Assembly (NCBI GenBank): GCA_024695405.1
Contig: JAILIF010000040.1
Coordinates: forward strand, 1-35,394
Direction of reading: 5' to 3'
Length of the DNA stretch: 35,394 nt
From: Bacilli bacterium
Lineage (GTDB): Bacteria > Bacillota_I > Bacilli_A > RFN20 > CAG-826
Below, one piece after another: positions 31,075 to 35,394 of the stretch. How positions within the stretch are numbered: the stretch's first letter is position 1; each line of letters opens with the position of its first letter. The position numbers and the translations under genes were made by a program. The notes beneath the pieces were generated by a model, which was not told the DNA's origin, searched no databases, and saw nothing but the letters and a program-made list of their open reading frames with translations.

Positions 31075-32421
31075 ATGAAGTATTTTTATCTAGGGACAAT
31101 TGCTATAGTGACATTGATGATGTTAGGAATGACATTTCACGTTTTAGCATACTCTGGATTTACAAAAAAACAAAAGAAATGGTTTACTTGGACATTCTTA
31201 TCTATAGTATTCTGCTGCTTTGCAGAATTTGCTGTTCACTGTGGATATTATGATCCTGATTTAAAAATTCCTTTATATATTTTAACTGTATTGCAATTCT
31301 CATTATCTCCTATTCTTGCAATGCTTTTTTGTGGTGCTCTTGGCTTAAGAGGCCAAAAAGTTGTAGCAATAGTGTTCTTTACTATGGGAATAATCGCTGA
31401 AACAGTATGTGCTTTTAAAGGATGGATATTTTCTTTCGATGAAATTGGATATCATAGAGGAACATATTTTTATATTTATGAAATCTTTTTCTCGGTATCA
31501 TTTGCTTACTTGCTTGTATGCTTATTTGTTGTAGGTAGAAGATTTAGATCTAGAGATTTAGTTACTATTGCATGCATTTTTGTTATTATCGCTGCTGGTA
31601 TAGCTCTTACAATGTTCTCTAAGGAATTATTTAATGAAGAAATTCATGTTACGTATATCGCGATTGGATTGTGTGCTTGTCTATCTTATATTTACTATAA
31701 CGATTTAGTCCAAGAAGATGTCAAAACTGAATTAGTAGATAAACAAGAAAAGATGTCTAGAATGCAAAACCATATTATTACAGCGTTGGCCAGTTTGATT
31801 GAAAGTAGAGACGCTAATACTGGTGAGCATGTTATTAGAACAAGTTATTTTGCTAAGAATCTTGCAGAAGAAATTAAAGGCATGAAGAGTTATTCTAAAG
31901 AAGTATCAGATGAATTTGTTCAACTTATATATTTATTAGCACCTTTACATGATGTTGGTAAAATTGTAGTTTCAGATCAAATATTAACTAAACCCGCTAG
32001 ATTAACTCCTGAAGAATTTGAAGAAATGAAAAAACACGCTTCTATGGGTGGTGTTGTTATTAAGCAAATCTTAGAAGGTGTTGCTGATGATGATTATCTC
32101 AAGTTTGCTAGTGACATCGCAATGTATCATCATGAAAGATGGGATGGAACAGGGTATCCAACTGGATTAAAAGGTAAAAAGATTCCTTTAGCAGCTAGAA
32201 TTATGGCTATTGCGGATGTATTTGATGCTTTAACTTCAGAACGTTGCTATAAACCTAAAATGGAACCTGAGAAAGCTTTCCAAATTATTGAGGAAGAAGC
32301 AGGAACACATTTTGATCCTCAATTAGTTAAAGTGTTTCTTAAGAATAAAGAACTATACGTCAATTATTTAAATGGACAAGAAACAATAGAACAAAAAAAT
32401 GAAGAGGTCGCTCAAAGCTAA
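31075..32421 (+). CDS. Membrane HD-GYP domain phosphodiesterase
   Basis: 448 aa. Residues 1-~210 form about seven hydrophobic segments (e.g. LGTIAIVTLMMLGMTFHVLA, FLSIVFCCFAEFAV, VTIACIFVIIAAGIALTMF), a membrane sensor-like input module. A short coiled linker (~211-235, ELVDKQEKMSRMQ) leads to an HD-GYP domain (~236-430) with HDVGK (292-296), KHASMG, HHERWDGTGYP (352-362) and DVFDALTS. The family typically degrades cyclic di-GMP; all motif residues seem intact, so it is probably active. No GGDEF cyclase or response regulator is nearby. No SD; AT-rich upstream. Single-gene unit convergent with clpB. Confidence 0.88.
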   Translation: MKYFYLGTIAIVTLMMLGMTFHVLAYSGFTKKQKKWFTWTFLSIVFCCFAEFAVHCGYYDPDLKIPLYILTVLQFSLSPILAMLFCGALGLRGQKVVAIVFFTMGIIAETVCAFKGWIFSFDEIGYHRGTYFYIYEIFFSVSFAYLLVCLFVVGRRFRSRDLVTIACIFVIIAAGIALTMFSKELFNEEIHVTYIAIGLCACLSYIYYNDLVQEDVKTELVDKQEKMSRMQNHIITALASLIESRDANTGEHVIRTSYFAKNLAEEIKGMKSYSKEVSDEFVQLIYLLAPLHDVGKIVVSDQILTKPARLTPEEFEEMKKHASMGGVVIKQILEGVADDDYLKFASDIAMYHHERWDGTGYPTGLKGKKIPLAARIMAIADVFDALTSERCYKPKMEPEKAFQIIEEEAGTHFDPQLVKVFLKNKELYVNYLNGQETIEQKNEEVAQS

Positions 32422-32437
32422 GCGCCTCTTCGTTTTT
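32401..32437. terminator. Bidirectional terminator between the HD-GYP gene and clpB
   Basis: GAAGAGG-t-CGCT, loop, AGCG-CCTCTTC: 11 bp with one bulge, followed on the plus strand by GTTTTTGTTTTT. On the minus strand it is followed by ATTTTTTTG. The stop codon of the HD-GYP gene is in the loop. Confidence 0.88.
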
Positions 32438-32441
32438 GTTT

Positions 32442-34559
32442 TTACATCTGTTTAATTACAATCTTGTCGTTAATGTAATCAACTAGATATTTATGTTTTG
32501 TATCTATATGCTCACTAATGATTTCAGTAGCAAGAAGTGTTTCCACTTCGTTTTGAATAAATCTTTTAATAGGTCTAGCACCAAAAGTTTCAGAATAAGA
32601 GCTATCTAAGATATATTGTTTAAGAGCGTTAGAGAATTCAACTGAATAGTAAGATTCTTTTAGTCTTCTATTAAGTAAATTTAACATCTTATCAACAATC
32701 TTTAATTGAACTTCTTTTCCTAATGGATTGAAGTAGACTATTTCATCAATACGATTTAAGAATTCCGGTTTAAATGTTTGATGTAATAACATTTCTACAT
32801 TTTCTTTATGGCCTTCCAATATATCACTTGATCCTAAATTAGAAGTCATAATGATAATGGTGTTCTTAAAATCAATTATTCTTCCTTGAGAGTCTGTTAG
32901 TCTACCATCATCGAGTATTTGAAGTAATAGATTAAATACTTCAGGATGAGCTTTTTCTATTTCGTCAAATAAGACAATTGAATATGGGTTTCTTCTTACT
33001 TTTTCAGTTAATTGTCCACCTTCTTCGTAACCAACATATCCTGGAGGAGCACCAATTAATCTAGAAGTAGAATATTTCTCCATATATTCAGACATATCGA
33101 TTCTAATGATATGAGATTCACTATCAAATAAAGCTTCTGCTAAAGATTTTGCTACTTCTGTTTTACCTACTCCAGTTGGACCAAGGAATAAGAACGAACC
33201 AATTGGCCTATTTGCATCCTTAATACCTGCTCTTTGACGTAAAATAGCGTTACTAACAAGAGAAAGAGCTTCATCTTGTCCGATAACTCGTTTCTCTAAA
33301 GTTTTCTTTAAATCTAAGACTTTTTGCTTATCACCTTTTTGAATACGTGATAGTGGAATATTAGTTTGTTTAGAAATAATTTTTGCGATTTCTTCTTCAT
33401 CGACTACTTCACTAATTAAAGATTCACCATTAGAATTTTTAACTTCTAGTGATTCAAGCTTTTTCTCCAAAGCAGGAATAATCTTATATTTTAATTCACC
33501 TGCTTTTTCATATTCACCTTGGCTATAAGCAAACTCTAGATCTCTAGTTGCTTTTTCTTTTTCTTCTTTAACTTTCTTTGCTTCAACAATTTTTTCTTTT
33601 TCTTGTTTCCACTCAGCAGTTAGTTTTTCCTCTTCTGATTTCTTTTTAGATAATTCATCTTCTAAGACAGCAAGACGCTTTTTACTAGAATCATCGCTTT
33701 CTTTAGAAAGAGCTGCTTTTTCTATTTCTAATTGTCTTATATTTCTTTCTAATTCATCTAATTCAGTAGGCATTGATTCAATTTCTACTTTTATAGATGC
33801 GCATGCTTCATCTACTAAGTCGATTGCTTTATCAGGAAGAAATCTACTTGTTAGATATCTATTAGATAAAGTAGCCGCGGCTATTAAAGCATTATCAGAA
33901 ATCTTAACTCCATGGAAAGTCTCAAATCTATTTTTAAGACCTCTTAATATAGATATAGTATCTTCTACAGTAGGTTCTCCTACTAAGACAGGTTGAAAAC
34001 GTCTTTCTAGTGCTCTATCTTTTTCAATATATTGTCTATATTCATTTAAAGTAGTGGCGCCAATACAGTCAATTTCCCCTCTAGCAAGCATAGGCTTAAG
34101 CATATTAGATGCATCCATTGCGCCATCTGTTCTACCTGCACCAACAATTAAATGAATTTCATCAATAAATAAAATAATCTTTCCGTCAGATTCTTTAATC
34201 TTATTTAAGACTGCTTTAAGTCTTTCCTCAAATTCACCACGATATTTAGCGCCTGCAATAAGCGCACCCATATCTAGTTCATATATAGTCTTATCTTTTA
34301 AAGTTAAAGGGACATCATCTTTAACTATTCTTTCTGCTAAACCTTCAAGAATAGCGGTTTTACCAACTCCTGGTTCACCAATAAGAATGACATTATTCTT
34401 ACTTTTACGAGCAAGTATTTGAATAATTTTTCTTATTTCTTCATCTCTTCCTATTACAGGATCTACTTTTCCTTTCTTGACTTCTTCGTTAATGTTACGT
34501 CCAAACTTTTGAAGGACGTTTTCATCATTTTCATAATTAGGTTCTTGGTTAATATTCAT
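32442..34559 (-). CDS. clpB: ClpB disaggregase lacking the N-terminal domain
   Basis: AAA+ chaperone that pulls proteins out of aggregates with DnaK. 705 aa, versus about 860 for full-length ClpB: the ~150-residue N-domain is absent and the protein starts just before NBD1 ([24 protein letters not shown]). Walker A1 GEPGVGKT (61-68), Walker B1 IILFIDEIH; coiled-coil middle domain ~265-395 rich in E/K; NBD2 with GPTGVGKTE (around residue 455) and [16 protein letters not shown]-terminal [11 protein letters not shown]. The middle domain argues for ClpB rather than ClpC/E. AGGAGGAC is 8 nt before the ATG. A CIRCE operator and consensus -10 lie upstream, so it is HrcA-controlled. Mycoplasma ClpB is similarly short. 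Confidence 0.94.
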   Translation of the reverse strand: MNINQEPNYENDENVLQKFGRNINEEVKKGKVDPVIGRDEEIRKIIQILARKSKNNVILIGEPGVGKTAILEGLAERIVKDDVPLTLKDKTIYELDMGALIAGAKYRGEFEERLKAVLNKIKESDGKIILFIDEIHLIVGAGRTDGAMDASNMLKPMLARGEIDCIGATTLNEYRQYIEKDRALERRFQPVLVGEPTVEDTISILRGLKNRFETFHGVKISDNALIAAATLSNRYLTSRFLPDKAIDLVDEACASIKVEIESMPTELDELERNIRQLEIEKAALSKESDDSSKKRLAVLEDELSKKKSEEEKLTAEWKQEKEKIVEAKKVKEEKEKATRDLEFAYSQGEYEKAGELKYKIIPALEKKLESLEVKNSNGESLISEVVDEEEIAKIISKQTNIPLSRIQKGDKQKVLDLKKTLEKRVIGQDEALSLVSNAILRQRAGIKDANRPIGSFLFLGPTGVGKTEVAKSLAEALFDSESHIIRIDMSEYMEKYSTSRLIGAPPGYVGYEEGGQLTEKVRRNPYSIVLFDEIEKAHPEVFNLLLQILDDGRLTDSQGRIIDFKNTIIIMTSNLGSSDILEGHKENVEMLLHQTFKPEFLNRIDEIVYFNPLGKEVQLKIVDKMLNLLNRRLKESYYSVEFSNALKQYILDSSYSETFGARPIKRFIQNEVETLLATEIISEHIDTKHKYLVDYINDKIVIKQM

Positions 34560-34583
34560 AATCTTGTCCTCCTATTCAATTTC

Positions 34584-34589
34584 ATTATA
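34584..34589 (-). promoter_or_regulatory. -10 box of clpB
   Basis: TATAAT on the minus strand, just downstream of the CIRCE element; the -35 position falls within CIRCE (TTGCAG, 16-nt spacing), so a bound repressor would block the polymerase. Confidence 0.7.
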
Positions 34590-34597
34590 GTACAAAA

Positions 34598-34624
34598 TTA
34601 GCACTCTGCAAGTGAGAGTGCTAA
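34598..34624. promoter_or_regulatory. CIRCE operator (HrcA binding site)
   Basis: TTAGCACTC-N9-GAGTGCTAA with the exact 9-nt spacer (tgcaagtga): a perfect match to the CIRCE consensus. It lies directly upstream of clpB, marking it as a heat-shock gene. HrcA itself must be encoded elsewhere. Confidence 0.96.
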
Positions 34625-34761
34625 AAATTTTATTTAATTTATTTATAAATTACATTTCTCAAATTCTTATTTTATTGGTGGCAAACCACTCATTTTTCAA
34701 AAAGAAAAGCCATATAAAGACTATTATGATAGAATATAAAATGCTTTTAATAGGAATAGAT

Positions 34762-34844
34762 GCGGCCATGGCGGAATTGGTAGACGCGTCGGCCTCAGAA
34801 ACCGATGAGTAATCATGGAAGTTCAAATCTTCTTGGCCGCACCA
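34762..34844 (+). tRNA. tRNA-Leu (anticodon CAG)
   Basis: 83 nt with encoded CCA. Acceptor GCGGCCA/TGGCCGC, D-loop with GG, long variable arm (TGAGTAATCAT), T-arm GGAAG-TTCAAAT-CTTCT. Anticodon loop CTCAGAA, anticodon CAG. Two odd points: the closing pair of the anticodon stem is C31-A39, and position 37 is A, so it would not be a TrmD substrate. First of a three-tRNA cluster. Confidence 0.92.
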
Positions 34845-34874
34845 ATTTTTGAAATAATATTAAAAGTTATATAT

Positions 34875-34950
34875 GTGCTTGTAGCTCAGTCGATAGAGCG
34901 TGGCCCTCCGGAGGCTAAGGTCGTATGTTCAATTCATACCAAGCACTCCA
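34875..34950 (+). tRNA. tRNA-Arg (anticodon CCG)
   Basis: 76 nt with encoded CCA. Acceptor GTGCTTG/CAAGCAC, anticodon stem TGGCC/GGCTA with loop CTCCGGA (anticodon CCG, G37), T-arm GTATG-TTCAATT-CATAC. The D-loop AGTCGATA contains only one G where G18-G19 are expected, while C56 is kept. Confidence 0.93.
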
Positions 34951-35007
34951 AGTTTATTAATTCCTTTGTTGATTACAATAAGACTAGAATTTATAATATA
35001 TTACACT

Positions 35008-35094
35008 GCCCGAGTGGTGAAATTGGTAGACGCACTGGACTCAAAATCCAGCAGTAGTGATACTGTGCCGGTTCAACTCCGGCCTCGGGCACCA
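35008..35094 (+). tRNA. tRNA-Leu (anticodon CAA)
   Basis: 87 nt with encoded CCA. Acceptor GCCCGAG/CTCGGGC, anticodon stem CTGGA/TCCAG with loop CTCAAAA (anticodon CAA), long variable arm, T-arm GCCGG-TTCAACT-CCGGC. Canonical D- and T-loops. Last of the cluster; no ordinary terminator hairpin follows. Confidence 0.94.
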
Positions 35095-35134
35095 GTTGAA
35101 ATATCACCCTTTTATTGGCCTATGAACCGGCACA
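35064..35134 (+). repeat. 12-nt inverted repeat between the tRNA-Leu(CAA) T-arm and its 3' flank
   Basis: TGTGCCGGTTCA inside the tRNA (35064-35075) is perfectly complementary to TGAACCGGCACA downstream (35123-35134). Either arm pairing would break the T-arm. T7 follows at 35144-35150. Confidence 0.75.
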
Positions 35135-35135
35135 A

Positions 35136-35193
35136 TTTAAGGATTTTTTTATTTTATTTAAGGATTATTTAATAATTATTATTCTATAATCCT
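35136..35193. repeat. Direct and inverted repeats in the tRNA-MFS gap
   Basis: TTTAAGGATT occurs twice (35136-35145 and 35157-35166), exactly 21 bp apart. AGGATTA (35161-35167) is inverted as TAATCCT (35187-35193). Further on, GCAACT-aaa-AGTTGC (35215-35229) is a small hairpin. The gap 35095-35313 contains no gene that I can support. Confidence 0.55.
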
Positions 35194-35313
35194 ATTGTTG
35201 TTTTTAACGTTGTTGCAACTAAAAGTTGCTAATAAAACAATAAATGACAAATAGAATGTATAGATTAATTTTACTATTTAGTCTTTAATATACATATTGA
35301 AAAAGGGGAAAGT

Positions 35314-35394
35314 ATGGAAGAAGTTATTGAAGTAAAAAGAAAAAATGTGTTTAGGAATAAAAATTTTACATTAGTATTTTTAGGAGCGTTAGTT
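35314..35394 (+). CDS. Probable MFS transporter, N-terminal fragment
   Basis: An ORF starts at ATG 35314 (after AAAGGGGAAAGT) and runs off the window: 27 codons, MEEVIEVKRKNVFRNKNFTLVF followed by LGALV. A basic cytoplasmic N-terminus followed by FRNKNFTLVFLG is the usual entry into the first transmembrane helix of drug-efflux-type major facilitator proteins in Firmicutes. The assignment rests on this short stretch only. Confidence 0.5.
   Translation, partial: MEEVIEVKRKNVFRNKNFTLVFLGALV

Noticed and set aside
34612-35172. Three short plus-strand ORFs over the tRNA cluster
   Set aside because: They read through tRNA genes; no coding signal.

Overview
The window reads as a low-GC Firmicutes/Bacilli chromosome from a streamlined, Mollicutes-like lineage. 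TGA is used as a normal stop (ylxM, rimM, rseP), so the code is 11, not the Mycoplasma code 4. I cannot name the genus. Evidence for the group is a 23S-5S rRNA end with a Bacilli-type spacer, a PolC-type DNA polymerase with an internal exonuclease, a perfect CIRCE element, a ClpB that lacks its N-domain, and a gene order that is a trimmed version of the Bacillus fakA(yloV)-to-polC super-region.

Layout. 1-591: 3' end of 23S rRNA and a complete 5S rRNA. 592-5837: fakA, then the tightly packed rnc-ftsY-ylxM-ffh run (targeting of membrane proteins), closed by a bidirectional terminator. 5836-7677, minus strand: rpsP-khpA-rimM-trmD, a block that lies on the same strand as its neighbours in Bacillus and appears inverted here. 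7797-16677: rplS (with an L19-type leader RNA), lepB, rbgA, rnhB, dprA, topA, xerC, then rpsB-tsf. 16732-26840: pyrH-frr, then uppS-cdsA-dxr-rseP-polC, linking isoprenoid/lipid carrier synthesis, membrane proteolysis and replication. smc (between rnc and ftsY), trmFO/clpQY/codY (after topA) and proS (before polC) are absent from their usual Bacillus positions.

26848-30920 is the accessory part. Seven bases after polC lies tRNA-Pro(CGG), with a tandemly duplicated, diverged two-gene operon behind it on the opposite strand. Each unit encodes a short secreted-looking protein with a papain/NlpC-CHAP-like Cys-His motif and a Cys/His-rich tail, plus a co-translated lipoprotein. A 65-nt 3' fragment of the same tRNA separates the two units. 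This is the best candidate for an undescribed system; a secreted-effector/lipoprotein-partner pair is my inference only.

31075-35394: a membrane HD-GYP protein; convergent CIRCE-controlled clpB; a tRNA cluster Leu(CAG), Arg(CCG), Leu(CAA); and the first 27 codons of a probable MFS transporter.

Regulation theme: genes inside operons start at Shine-Dalgarno sites or overlap the previous stop. Several transcription-unit heads (lepB, topA, xerC, uppS, the HD-GYP gene, the CHAP-like genes) have no good SD, and a -10 box so close to the ATG that the mRNA would be leaderless or nearly so.
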